NCBI RefSeq assembly: GCF_014779655.1
Contig: NZ_JACXYX010000009.1
Coordinates: 62,001-126,000 of the forward strand
Length of the DNA: 64,000 nt
Direction of reading: 5' to 3'
Source: Nocardioides ganghwensis
GTDB lineage: Bacteria > Actinomycetota > Actinomycetes > Propionibacteriales > Nocardioidaceae
This document shows, piece by piece, positions 38,008 through 45,922 of the stretch. How positions within the stretch are numbered: position 1 is the first letter of the stretch; every line of letters starts with the position of its first letter. The notes under the pieces are model-generated. The model ran no database searches, had not been told where the DNA came from, and worked only from the letters and a program-made list of their open reading frames with translations. The position numbers and the translations under genes are program-made.

Positions 38008-39388
38008 GCGCATCCTCGTGGTCGGCGGCGGCATGGCCGCGGTCCGCCTCGCCGAGCACCTGGCGGACGACGACCGGTTCGCGGTGACCGTCCTGGCCGA
38101 CGAGCCCCACGCGCCGTACAACCGGATCCTGCTCTCGGCCGTCCTCGAGGGAACCCACGCGCCGTCCGCGCTGACCCTGCGCTCGGAGGCGTGGTTCGCC
38201 GACCACGGCATCGAGCTGCGGCTCGGTGCGCGGGTGCTCGAGATCGACCGCGAGGCGCGCGAGGTCGTCCTCGTGGACGGGGAACGACTCGCATTCGACA
38301 GGCTCGTCCTGGCCTGCGGATCGATCCCCACGCTGCCCCCGATCCGCGGACTGGTCCGGCGCGACGGCACGCTGCACCCGAAGGTCCACGCCTTCCGCTC
38401 GCTCGCCGACTGCCGCCGGCTCGACGAGGCCCTCACGCCCGGCACTCGCGCGGTCGTCGTGGGCGGCGGCCTGCTCGGGCTGCAGGTCGCCCGCGCGCTC
38501 TCGGTCCGCGGCCTGCAGACCGAGGTCGTCGAGGGCGCCGACCACCTGCTCGCCAGCCAGGTCGGCCCCGGGGCGGGGCGGGTCCTCGCGCGCGACCTCC
38601 GGCGCCTCGGCACCGAGGTCTACACCGGCGCCCGCGCCGTACGCCTCACCGACGACGGACTGCAGCTCGACAACGGCTACGTCCTCCCGACGGACCTCGT
38701 CGTCCTCACCGCCGGCGGCCGCCCGTCGACCGCGCTCGCCCGACGGGCAGGGCTGATGGTCGCACGCGGCGTGGTGGTCGACTCCACCCTCACCAGCGTC
38801 ACCGACGACCGCATCCACGCGATCGGCGACTGCGCCGAGCACCGCCGGCGTACGACCGGGTTCGTCCCGCCCGCGTGGGAGCAGGCGGAGGTGCTCGCCC
38901 GCGTGCTGCGCGGCGAGGACGCGGCGTACGACGGCCGGCGCAGCGTCGCGCGGCTGCGGGCCACCGGGCTGGAGGTCGCCGTGCTCGGCGACCCGGAGCA
39001 CGCCGAGGGGGAGATCGTCGAGATGTCGAACCCGATCGTCGGCTCGCACCGCCGGCTCGTGGTGCACGGCGGGCGGATCGTCGCGGCGGCGCTCGTCGGC
39101 GACCTCTCGCGCGTCGGGCTGATCACCCAGCTCTACGACCGCGGCACCCTGCTCGGACCCGACGAGCCCGGCCAGCTCCTGCTGCCGGAGGCGGCGGACG
39201 CTCCGACGCCCCTGCCCGACGAGGCCGAGGTCTGCGCCTGCGCCGGGGTGAGCGCGGGCGAGATCCGCGCCTGCGGCACGGTGGGGGAGTGCGTCGACCG
39301 GACGCGCGCGACGACCGGCTGCGGCGGCTGCGCCGACGTCGTACGCCGCCTGGTCGGGAGCAGCCCGACGCCGGTCGCCGTCGGCTGA
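38000..39388 (+). CDS. FAD-dependent oxidoreductase with BFD-like [2Fe-2S] end (nitrate reductase electron transfer)
   Basis: 462-aa NAD(P)H/FAD oxidoreductase similar to the N-terminal half of NirB and to NasB-type subunits. Two Rossmann motifs: ILVVGGGMAAVRLAEHL and AVVVGGGLLGLQVARAL; PYNRILLSAVLEG and IHAIGDCAEH follow NirB. The tail has a BFD-like cluster site, Cys412/Cys414 and Cys441/Cys444 (VCACAGVS, TTGCGGCADVV). Start overlaps nasA by 8 nt. Most likely passes electrons from NAD(P)H to the nitrate reductase (inference from order). Confidence 0.88.
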   Translation: MPERILVVGGGMAAVRLAEHLADDDRFAVTVLADEPHAPYNRILLSAVLEGTHAPSALTLRSEAWFADHGIELRLGARVLEIDREAREVVLVDGERLAFDRLVLACGSIPTLPPIRGLVRRDGTLHPKVHAFRSLADCRRLDEALTPGTRAVVVGGGLLGLQVARALSVRGLQTEVVEGADHLLASQVGPGAGRVLARDLRRLGTEVYTGARAVRLTDDGLQLDNGYVLPTDLVVLTAGGRPSTALARRAGLMVARGVVVDSTLTSVTDDRIHAIGDCAEHRRRTTGFVPPAWEQAEVLARVLRGEDAAYDGRRSVARLRATGLEVAVLGDPEHAEGEIVEMSNPIVGSHRRLVVHGGRIVAAALVGDLSRVGLITQLYDRGTLLGPDEPGQLLLPEAADAPTPLPDEAEVCACAGVSAGEIRACGTVGECVDRTRATTGCGGCADVVRRLVGSSPTPVAVG

Positions 39389-39421
39389 CAACTTCCGGGC
39401 GCCCGGCCTCGTCCCACCCCC

Positions 39422-39892
39422 ATGCTCGCCAGGACCGTGCTCACCAGGATCGTGCTCACCAGGATCGTGCTCGGCGTCGCCGCGGTCGTGCTCGGCTTCC
39501 TCGGCGGGGTGCAGGTGCAGCAGGTGGTGGCCGCGTCGGGGGAGCCGGAGCCGGTGGCCCGGGCGATCGACCCGCGGGCCCACGCCGACGAGATGACCGA
39601 CGAGGTCGTCTTCGAGGACTGCCCGCGTCTCCCCGCCGCGCCGCCCTACCCGGTCAACGAGAACGGGATGACCTACGGCGCCGGCGCCGGCGTCGACGAG
39701 GACGACCCGGGGCCGGACCTCGTCGCTGCGTACGGCAGCAACGGCCGTTGCGGCTTCGTCCGCGCCGATGACCTCCCCCAGCCGGCCAGGACCCTCGACC
39801 AGGAGCTGGCGAGCCCCAGCCCGGAGGGCCAGGACGTGCCGCTCTACGCGCAGGACGGCGTGACGGTGATCGGCGAGCTCCGCCGCGGGTAG
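39422..39892 (+). CDS. Hypothetical protein with N-terminal TM
   Basis: 156-aa protein not recognised. It begins with a signal anchor (about 8-37) whose first residues come from three 15-nt units (39425-39469) encoding LARTV, LTRIV, LTRIV; the rest is acidic and Pro-rich (EDDPGPDLVAAYGSNG) with two Cys residues in the extracytoplasmic part (FEDCPRL and NGRCGFV) that could pair. Follows the nitrate operon by 33 nt. Confidence 0.7.
   Translation: MLARTVLTRIVLTRIVLGVAAVVLGFLGGVQVQQVVAASGEPEPVARAIDPRAHADEMTDEVVFEDCPRLPAAPPYPVNENGMTYGAGAGVDEDDPGPDLVAAYGSNGRCGFVRADDLPQPARTLDQELASPSPEGQDVPLYAQDGVTVIGELRRG
39425..39469 (+). repeat. Three 15-nt tandem repeats inside a gene
   Basis: Unit CTCACCAGGATCGTG repeated exactly at 39440-39454 and 39455-39469, with a first unit (39425-39439) differing at 2 positions. 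In-frame, so copy changes alter the signal anchor by five residues. Confidence 0.8.
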
Positions 39893-39895
39893 GCC

Positions 39896-39933
39896 TTGAC
39901 CTCAGGTGCACCTGAGCCGCGACGATCGTCCCC
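39896..39933 (+). promoter_or_regulatory. MerR-type promoter/operator of the VOC gene
   Basis: -35 TTGACC (39896-39901), 19-nt spacer, weak -10 GACGAT (39921-39926), 7 nt to the ATG at 39934. CTCAGGTGCACCTGAG (39901-39916) is a perfect 16-nt palindrome. Same elements and spacing as at 3846-3883. No ribosome site precedes the ATG, consistent with a leaderless mRNA. Confidence 0.65.
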
Positions 39934-40332
39934 ATGACCGACGTCCAGGAGTTCCGGATCACGCTGACCGTCGACGACTTCGACGCCGCCGTACGCCTCT
40001 ACCGCGACGCGCTCGGACTGCCCGAGGTCGCCGACTGGAGCAGCGATCGGGGCCGCGTGCTGCTGCTCGACGCGGGCCGCGCGACCCTCGAGCTCTTCGA
40101 CGAGGCGCAGGCCGCGATGGTCGACGACCTCGAGGTCGGGCACCGGGTCTCGGGCAAGGTCCGGTTCGCGCTCCAGGTGCCGGACGCGGACGCGGCCGCC
40201 ACCTCGCTCGTCGCGGCAGGCGCCACCCCGGTCGCGCCGGCTGTGGACACGCCGTGGGGCGACCGCAACGCCCGCGTCGCCGCGCCGGACGGGATGCAGC
40301 TGACGCTGTTCACGCTGGGCGAGGAGCCCTGA
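39934..40332 (+). CDS. VOC-family (glyoxalase/bleomycin-resistance-like) protein
   Basis: 132-aa vicinal oxygen chelate fold protein with two beta-alpha-beta-beta-beta repeats: FRITLTVDDFDAAVRLYRDALGLP, then VRFALQVPDADAAATSLVAAGA and DRNARVAAPDGMQLTLF. Could be a metal-dependent lyase or a drug-binding protein; the catalytic residues are not clear enough to decide. Its MerR-type leaderless promoter, shared with an efflux gene, hints at a role in resistance to a small toxic compound. Confidence 0.88.
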   Translation: MTDVQEFRITLTVDDFDAAVRLYRDALGLPEVADWSSDRGRVLLLDAGRATLELFDEAQAAMVDDLEVGHRVSGKVRFALQVPDADAAATSLVAAGATPVAPAVDTPWGDRNARVAAPDGMQLTLFTLGEEP

Positions 40333-40343
40333 CCCGAGGTCGA

Positions 40344-40379
40344 GCCTGAACTTCCACGCGTACGGGCGGAACTTCATCC
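40344..40379. repeat. 36-nt repeat, copy 1
   Basis: Differs from copy 2 (40407-40442) at only three positions. Starts GCCTGAACTTCCACGCG and contains GAACTTC twice. The 27 nt between copies can form a CGCCCC/GGGGCG hairpin. Confidence 0.75.
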
Positions 40380-40406
40380 CGCCCCACGCTCGAGGGGCGC
40401 AAGCTC

Positions 40407-40442
40407 GCCTGAACTTCCACGCGTGCGGGTGGAACTCCATCC
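40407..40442. repeat. 36-nt repeat, copy 2
   Basis: Second copy, 63 nt downstream of the first, followed by a run of nine C (40455-40463). Both lie in the gap between convergent genes. Confidence 0.75.
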
Positions 40443-40474
40443 AGGAGGCCCGCGCCCCCCCCCGGGCATGCACC

Positions 40475-40897
40475 TCACGTCGCTGGCGGCGTCCTGATCA
40501 TCCACATGGTGGGGTCGGGCAGCGGCTCGAACCCGAAGCCCGCGTAGACCTCGTGCGCGTCGCGAGTCGCCAGAAGGATCCGCCGTATGCCGAGCGGGTC
40601 CAGCGTCTCGGTGACGGTCGCAACCAGCCGCGTCCCCAGCCCGCGGCCGCGGTGGTCGCGGTCGACGTACACGTCGCACAGCCAGGCGAAGTTGGCGTGG
40701 TCGGTGACGACGCGGGCGTACGCCACCTGCCGCCCGTCGCCGGCGAACGCACCGAAGTTGAGCGAGTGCTCGGCGGCCGTGCCCACCGCCTCACGTGTGC
40801 GGCCGAGCGACCAGCAGGCGTCGGTGCTGAGCCACTCGTGGACGAGGTCGAGGTCCATGTCGGCGAGGTCGGTGCGGATCTCGTAGGCATCGCTCAC
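40475..40897 (-). CDS. GNAT-family N-acetyltransferase
   Basis: 140-aa GNAT protein: FAWLCDVYVDRDHRGRGLGTRLV contains the acetyl-CoA pyrophosphate-binding motif (RGRGLG), preceded by VAYARVVTDHANF and followed by RRILLATRDAHEVYAGFGFEPL. This resembles YwnH/RimI-like small acetyltransferases; acceptor unknown. GTG at 40897. Convergent with the VOC gene across the 36-nt repeats. Confidence 0.9.
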   Translation of the reverse strand: MSDAYEIRTDLADMDLDLVHEWLSTDACWSLGRTREAVGTAAEHSLNFGAFAGDGRQVAYARVVTDHANFAWLCDVYVDRDHRGRGLGTRLVATVTETLDPLGIRRILLATRDAHEVYAGFGFEPLPDPTMWMIRTPPAT

Positions 40898-40964
40898 GGG
40901 TGCATCATCGCCGACGTGCTGGACCGGTCTTGTCCGGCGGCCGGGGCGGGTCGATCATGAGGAG

Positions 40965-41432
40965 ATGGCCGAGGTAGAGCTCGAGATCCAGCGCACCGTG
41001 CCGGCACCCGTCGCCGAGGTCTTCGCCCGCCTCGCAGACATCGAGGGCCACAACCGCTGGGTGCCCGGCAGGGGCAGCATCCTGCGAAGCTCACGCCAGA
41101 CGTCGCCCGGACCCGTCGGGGTCGGCACGACGTACGAGGACGACACCCGCCTGGGCCGCACGCCCGGCGAGGTCGTCGAGCACGACGCGCCCCACCGGCT
41201 GGTGTACCACTGGTGGGACGCCACCTCCTCCGGCCGGGTGAAGATGGAGGGCTGGCCGGGGTACACGCTCGAAGCCGTGGGGGAGCGGGAGACGCTGGTG
41301 CGTCACGACGCGCGGCTGAGGGCCAACGGGATCTACGCGTTCGGCAAGCCGCTGCTGCGCGTCCTCGCGCGGCGGGAGCGGACGGCCACCCTGGAGGCGC
41401 TGGTCAGGTCGTTCGAGAAGCCCACCGGTTAG
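40965..41432 (+). CDS. SRPBCC family protein
   Basis: 155-aa START/Bet v1-like (polyketide cyclase/SRPBCC) domain: EIQRTVPAPVAEVFARLADIEGHNRWVPG at the N-terminus, GTTYEDDTRLGR and HRLVYHWWDATSSGRVKMEGWPGYTLE following, then a basic C-terminal helix. Binds an unknown hydrophobic ligand in a cavity. Its TAG overlaps the convergent soxR stop by 4 nt or less. Confidence 0.85.
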   Translation: MAEVELEIQRTVPAPVAEVFARLADIEGHNRWVPGRGSILRSSRQTSPGPVGVGTTYEDDTRLGRTPGEVVEHDAPHRLVYHWWDATSSGRVKMEGWPGYTLEAVGERETLVRHDARLRANGIYAFGKPLLRVLARRERTATLEALVRSFEKPTG

Positions 41433-41908
41433 CCGGAGGCCCGCTTCGTCGGGTGCGGTCGCCGCAGCGAGTCCGGCAGCAGCCGCGCCCCCGCGCCGTC
41501 CTCGCCGTGGACGTCGTCGGGGTTGGAGAAGGCGCACGACCGCAGGCTCAGGCACCCGCAGCCGATGCAGCCGTCGAGGCCGCCCTTGAGCCGTTGGAGG
41601 GCGGCGATCTGCTCGTCGAGGCGACGTCCCCAGTGCCGCGAGATGCGGTGCCAGTCGGCCTTCGTCGGCGTGCGGTTGCCGGGAAGGCGGCCGAGCTCGT
41701 CCCGGATCTCCTCGATGCTGAGCCCGACGTTGGACGCCGCGCGGATAAAGGCGAGACGGCGCAGCACGCCCCGCTCGAACCGCCGCTGGCCGCCGCCGGA
41801 GCGGTGCGCCTCGATGAGCCCCTCGGCCTCGTAGTAGCGGATCGCCGAAGCCGCGAAGCCGCTGCGCCGCGTGATCTCGCCCATCGGCAGGAGGTCCTTG
41901 GCATCCAT
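41429..41908 (-). CDS. soxR: Redox-sensitive MerR regulator SoxR
   Basis: 159-aa SoxR. N-terminal MerR HTH (MGEITRRSGFAASAIRYYEAEGLIEAHRSGGGQRRFERGVLRRL), dimerisation helix, then the [2Fe-2S] ligands Cys114, Cys117, Cys119, Cys125 (CIGCGCLSLRSC). The cluster is oxidised by redox-cycling compounds to activate target promoters. Divergent from the SDR gene across a 50-nt region with MerR-type operator, so the SDR-queA pair is its likely target. C-terminal ~30 residues are longer than in E. coli SoxR. Confidence 0.96.
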   Translation of the reverse strand: MDAKDLLPMGEITRRSGFAASAIRYYEAEGLIEAHRSGGGQRRFERGVLRRLAFIRAASNVGLSIEEIRDELGRLPGNRTPTKADWHRISRHWGRRLDEQIAALQRLKGGLDGCIGCGCLSLRSCAFSNPDDVHGEDGAGARLLPDSLRRPHPTKRASG

Positions 41909-41958
41909 CCGACATCACCCCTTGAACTCAAGTTCACTTCAACTTGAACCATGGTGCC
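41909..41958 (+). promoter_or_regulatory. SoxR-type divergent operator/promoter
   Basis: TTGAAC (41922-41927), 19-nt spacer, AACCAT (41947-41952), then 6 nt to the ATG at 41959. Two overlapping dyads: TGAACT-N2-AGTTCA (41923-41936) and CAAGTT-N6-AACTTG (41929-41946). This is the expected MerR-family geometry; soxR itself has AAGGGG upstream of its ATG. Confidence 0.65.
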
Positions 41959-42660
41959 ATGACTGACAAGACGACAGCAGCACGGGTGGCACTGGTCACC
42001 GGGGGATCGGCCGGCCTCGGGCTGGCCCTGTGCAGGGAGCTCGCGGGCCGGGGGTGGAGGGTGATCACGGACGGCCGCAGCGAGGAGAAGTTCAAGGAGG
42101 CCGATCTCCCTGACGCGGTGACCGTCGTGGTGGGCGACCTCACCGATGCCGACCACCGGCAGGCGCTGGTCGGCGAGGTGTCGGCGTACGGCCGGCTCGA
42201 CCTGCTGGTGCACAACGCGAGCACGCTCGGCCCGCTGCCGATGCGACCGCTGGCCGAGGTGGACATCGCCGACCTCCAGCAGGTCTGGCGGACGAACATC
42301 GGCGGACCGCTGGTCCTCACCTCGGCGCTCCTGCCGTGGCTGCGGGAGGCGAACGGCGTGCTCCTCTCGATCAGCTCGGACGCCGCGGTCCACCACTACG
42401 AGGGGTGGGGCCTCTACGGCGCGAGCAAGGCGGCACTCGACCACGTGACGCTGACCTACGGTGCCGAGACCGGGTTGCGGGCGTACGCGGTCGACCCCGG
42501 CGACATGCGGACGGCGATGCACCAGGACGCCTTCCCCGGTGAGGACATCTCCGACCGGCCGCTTCCGGAGACCGTGGTGCCGCACCTCGTGGCGCTGCTG
42601 GACGAGCGACCGGCGTCGGGCCGCTACCGGGCTGCGGACCTCGGAGGTGACGTCCGATGA
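41959..42660 (+). CDS. SDR family oxidoreductase
   Basis: 233-aa short-chain dehydrogenase: VALVTGGSAGLGLALCREL (nucleotide binding), DLLVHNAST, catalytic Ser in LLSISSDAAVHH and Tyr/Lys in GLYGASKAALDH, and VDPGDMRTAMHQDAF. ATG at 41959 matches the SDR N-terminus and the promoter; a TTG five codons earlier would overlap the -10. Its stop overlaps the queA-like start by 4 nt. Likely SoxR-controlled; substrate unknown. Confidence 0.92.
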   Translation: MTDKTTAARVALVTGGSAGLGLALCRELAGRGWRVITDGRSEEKFKEADLPDAVTVVVGDLTDADHRQALVGEVSAYGRLDLLVHNASTLGPLPMRPLAEVDIADLQQVWRTNIGGPLVLTSALLPWLREANGVLLSISSDAAVHHYEGWGLYGASKAALDHVTLTYGAETGLRAYAVDPGDMRTAMHQDAFPGEDISDRPLPETVVPHLVALLDERPASGRYRAADLGGDVR

Positions 42661-43706
42661 CGCTGCTCCACGAGACCCCGCACACCCGCTTCGAGGCGTC
42701 GTCGTTCGCACCGCAGCCGCCCGAGGCGCGGGGGCTCGCCCGCGACGAGGTGCGGCTGCTGGTCGCGACACCGGACGGGATCTCCCACGGTCAGTTCCGC
42801 GACCTGCCCGACCACCTGCGCGCGGGGGACGTACTGGTCGTGAACACCTCCGCCACCGTCGCCGCCGAGGTCGACGCCGACCTCGACGGGCGCGCCGTCG
42901 TGCTGCACGTCGCGCACCGCCTCGATGACGGCGACAGCGTCGTGGAGCTGCGCACGGCTCCCGACGCTGCGCGCGCCGTGCTCGACGCGAGCGCCGGGGC
43001 GGTCGTCCGCGTGGGGGACGTACGCCTGACCCTCCGCGCGCCGTGGCCGGGCGGGGCGTCGTCGCCGACCGGCTCCGGCAACCGGCTCTGGCGCGCCTCG
43101 GTCCGCGGGGACCTGGACCGGCAGCTCGCGTGGAACGGGCGGCCGATCTCGTACGGCTACCTCGACCGCCGCTACCCGCTCGCGGACTACCAGACCGTCT
43201 TCGGCACCCGTCCGGGCAGCGCCGAGATGGCCTCGGCGGGGCGACCGTTCACCCCCGTGCTGGTGACCCGCCTGGTGACCGCCGGCGTGCAGCTCGCGCC
43301 CGTCACGCTGCACACCGGCGTCTCCTCGCAGGAGGCAGGTGAGGCGCCGGGGCCGGAGTGGTTCGAGGTGCCCGCGACGAGCGCGCGGGTGATCAACCAG
43401 GCGCGGGACAACGGCGGCCGCGTCGTCGCCGTGGGCACCACCGCCACCCGTGCGGTCGAGTCGGCCGTCCTCGGCCGGCACGTCGTCGCCAGCCGGGGCT
43501 GGACCTCGCGCGTGGTCTCGCCCGCCCAGCCGCCGCGCGTCGTCGACGGCCTGGTCACGGGCTGGCACGACCCGATGGCCTCGCACCTCCTCCTCGTCGA
43601 GTCGGTCGCCGGGCCGCGCCTCACGCAGGCGGCGTACGACGCGGCAGTGGCCGAGGGCTACCTCTGGCACGAGTTCGGGGACTCGGCGCTGCTCCTGCGC
43701 AGGTGA
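42657..43706 (+). CDS. QueA family tRNA ribosyltransferase-isomerase-like protein
   Basis: 349-aa protein of the S-adenosylmethionine:tRNA ribosyltransferase-isomerase family, which builds epoxyqueuosine in tRNA. Features: RLLVATPDGISHGQFRDLPDHLRAGDVLVVNTSATV at the N-terminus, YGYLDRRYPLADYQTVFG, PGSAEMASAGRPFTPVL, and DPMASHLLLVESVAG with AYDAAVAEGYLWHEFGDSALLL. ATG overlaps the SDR stop (ATGA). The pairing with an SDR and the likely SoxR promoter are unusual for a tRNA-modification gene; a different role is possible. Confidence 0.85.
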   Translation: MTLLHETPHTRFEASSFAPQPPEARGLARDEVRLLVATPDGISHGQFRDLPDHLRAGDVLVVNTSATVAAEVDADLDGRAVVLHVAHRLDDGDSVVELRTAPDAARAVLDASAGAVVRVGDVRLTLRAPWPGGASSPTGSGNRLWRASVRGDLDRQLAWNGRPISYGYLDRRYPLADYQTVFGTRPGSAEMASAGRPFTPVLVTRLVTAGVQLAPVTLHTGVSSQEAGEAPGPEWFEVPATSARVINQARDNGGRVVAVGTTATRAVESAVLGRHVVASRGWTSRVVSPAQPPRVVDGLVTGWHDPMASHLLLVESVAGPRLTQAAYDAAVAEGYLWHEFGDSALLLRR

Positions 43707-43737
43707 GCGACGGAGATGGTCCGGGCCGGGAGAGGGA

Positions 43738-45804
43738 TCAGGCGATCCCGTCCGGAGCCCGCTCGTAGTGGGCGAACGCGCGCGTGAAGGACGCGGACCC
43801 GTGGGTCAGTGAGCGCAGCTCGACGGAGTAGCGGCGCAGCTCGAGCTGTGGCACGTGCGCCCTGACCACCACCATGCCGGGGCGGTCGGCGGGCTCGCTG
43901 CCGAGGACCCTTCCCCGTCGCGCGGACAGGTCGCCCATGACCGTGCCGACCAGGGAGTCGTCGACCAGCACCTCCACCTCGTCGACCGGCTCGAGGAGGC
44001 ACGTCCCCCCACGCGTCGCAGCGTCGCGCAGCGCCAGCCCGCCGGCCGTCTGGAACGCCATGTCGGAGGAATCGACGCTGTGGGCCTTGCCGTCGGTCAG
44101 GGTCACCCGGAGGTCGACCATCGGGTGCCCCGTGTCGACCCCGCGACTCATCTGCGACCGGACGCCCTTCTCGACCGAGGGGATGAACTGCCGGGGGACC
44201 GCACCGCCGACGACGCGGTCGACGAACTCGAAGCCGCTGCCCTGCGGCAGAGGTTCGACCTCGATGGAGCACACGGCGTACTGGCCGTGCCCTCCGCTCT
44301 GCTTGACGTGCCGCCCGTGCCCGGTGGCGGGCCGCGCGAAGGTCTCCCGCAGCGGCACGAGGAGCTCGACCTCCTCGACGGCCACGCCGTAGCGGTGCGC
44401 AAGTCGGTCGAGCAGCACGTCGGCGTGGGCCTCGCCCATCGTCCACAGCACGACCTGGTGGGTCTCGGGGTGGTGCTCGACGCGCAGGGTGGGGTCCTCG
44501 GCAGCAAGGCGCTGAAGTCCCGGTCCGAGCTTGTCCTCGTCGCTTCTGGTGAGGACCTGGATCGCCACGGGCAACGAGGGGTCGGGCATCTGCCACGGCT
44601 GCAGCACCAGCGGCGTGTCGACCGGGGCGAGGGTGTCGCTGGTCTCGGCCCGCCTCAACCGGCCGATGGCGCAGATGTCGCCCGCAATCACGGCCGGAGC
44701 CGGTCGATGGGTGTTGCCCAACGGCACCGAGAGGGTCCCGATCCGCTCCACCTCGTCGTGGTCCGGATGGCTCGACGCCGTGTCGTCGTCGGGAGCCCAG
44801 GCCGAGCGGTGCCCCGACACGTGGACGCTTGCGTCCGGCAGCAGGGTCCCGGAGAACACCCGGACCAGGCTGACCCGCCCCAGGTAGGGATCGGTGGTCG
44901 TCTTGACCACCTCCGCGACCAGCGGACCGGACGGGTCGCACTCGATCTCCGGGCCCGGCCCGCCAGCGGGGGTGTAGACCGGCGGCGTCCGGTGCTCGAG
45001 CGGTGAGGGGAAGGCGGACACGATGAGGTCGAGCAGCTCCCTGGCTCCCACACCGCTCATCGCGTCGACGGGGACGACCGGGTGCAGCGATCCCCGAGCG
45101 ACTGCGAGCTCGAGGTCTCGGACGAGCAGGTCGGGGTCGACCTGCTCGCCGCCCAGGTAGCGCTCCATCAGGGTCTCGTCCTCGGACTCCTCGATGATGC
45201 CCTCGACGAGCGCCGCCCGCTGCTCCGCGTGCCCGTGGTCGTCGGTGAGCAGACCGACGAGACGACCGCCTTCGTGCAGGTGGACCGGCAGCACCCGGTC
45301 GCCGAAGGCGCTGCGCGCCTGGGCCACCACGCCGTCGACGTCGGCGCGGGCGTGGTCGAGCTTCGTGATGACGACCACGCGGGGCATGGCCACGTCGGCG
45401 CACTCGCGCCAGAGCGCCCGCGTCGGCTCGTCGACGCCCTCGTTCGCGGCGATGGCGAAGAGAGCACAGTCCGCAGCCCGCAGGCCTGCCCGCACCTCGC
45501 CGACGAAGTCGACGTACCCGGGCGCGTCCAGCAGGTTCACCTTCACGCCGTCGTGCACCAGCGGTGCGAGGGCGAGCGCGACTGAGCGCCGCTGACGGTG
45601 CTCGATCTCGTCGAAGTCGCACACCGTGGTGCCGTCCTCGGTGCTCCCGGCCCGGTTCAGCACACCGGCCTCGACCAGCAGCCGTTCGACGAGGGTGGTC
45701 TTCCCCCCACCCGCCGCACCCACGACCAGGACGTTGCGGATCGCCTCCGGCCGGGTCGCGACCGGAGGGCCCTGGCTCACACTGCCACCGGCCTCCTTGC
45801 TCAC
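43738..45804 (-). CDS. Elongation factor G-like protein (EF-G2)
   Basis: 688-aa translational GTPase paralogue. G1 GAAGGGKTT, G3 DAPGY, G4 TKLD in domain I; then EF-G domains II-V, the last with RRGRVLGSEPADRPGMVVVRAHVP. It is of the actinobacterial EF-G2 type (FusA2/Rv0120c), whose mycobacterial member binds GTP but lacks ribosome-dependent GTPase activity (from memory). GTG 45804 follows GGAGGAG by 8 nt; a second GTG at 45780 follows AAGGAGG and is an equal candidate. Confidence 0.92.
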   Translation of the reverse strand: MSKEAGGSVSQGPPVATRPEAIRNVLVVGAAGGGKTTLVERLLVEAGVLNRAGSTEDGTTVCDFDEIEHRQRRSVALALAPLVHDGVKVNLLDAPGYVDFVGEVRAGLRAADCALFAIAANEGVDEPTRALWRECADVAMPRVVVITKLDHARADVDGVVAQARSAFGDRVLPVHLHEGGRLVGLLTDDHGHAEQRAALVEGIIEESEDETLMERYLGGEQVDPDLLVRDLELAVARGSLHPVVPVDAMSGVGARELLDLIVSAFPSPLEHRTPPVYTPAGGPGPEIECDPSGPLVAEVVKTTTDPYLGRVSLVRVFSGTLLPDASVHVSGHRSAWAPDDDTASSHPDHDEVERIGTLSVPLGNTHRPAPAVIAGDICAIGRLRRAETSDTLAPVDTPLVLQPWQMPDPSLPVAIQVLTRSDEDKLGPGLQRLAAEDPTLRVEHHPETHQVVLWTMGEAHADVLLDRLAHRYGVAVEEVELLVPLRETFARPATGHGRHVKQSGGHGQYAVCSIEVEPLPQGSGFEFVDRVVGGAVPRQFIPSVEKGVRSQMSRGVDTGHPMVDLRVTLTDGKAHSVDSSDMAFQTAGGLALRDAATRGGTCLLEPVDEVEVLVDDSLVGTVMGDLSARRGRVLGSEPADRPGMVVVRAHVPQLELRRYSVELRSLTHGSASFTRAFAHYERAPDGIA

Positions 45805-45922
45805 CGCGACGACTCCTCCCCCTCGGTACGACGGTGCGAGTGTCCGCTCACTGTTCACCCGATCGATCGCGCGAGGCAAGTGCCAGCGGCAGCGTGTCCT
45901 CAGCCCGGCGGAACGACCTGCG

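Noticed and set aside
35866..38613. Open frame of about 915 codons on the - strand
   Set aside because: Antisense to narK, nasA and the FAD/BFD gene; composition typical of reverse-strand shadow.
38000..39388. Full NirB nitrite reductase
   Set aside because: Ends after the FAD and BFD-like parts; no sirohaem/4Fe-4S ferredoxin-nitrite reductase domains.
40344..40442. Minimal CRISPR (36-nt repeats, 27-nt spacer)
   Set aside because: Only two copies with three mismatches, an internal hairpin in the spacer and no cas genes.
40455..40463. Nine-C run as a phase-variable switch
   Set aside because: It lies in the intergenic gap downstream of both genes, not in a coding or promoter position.
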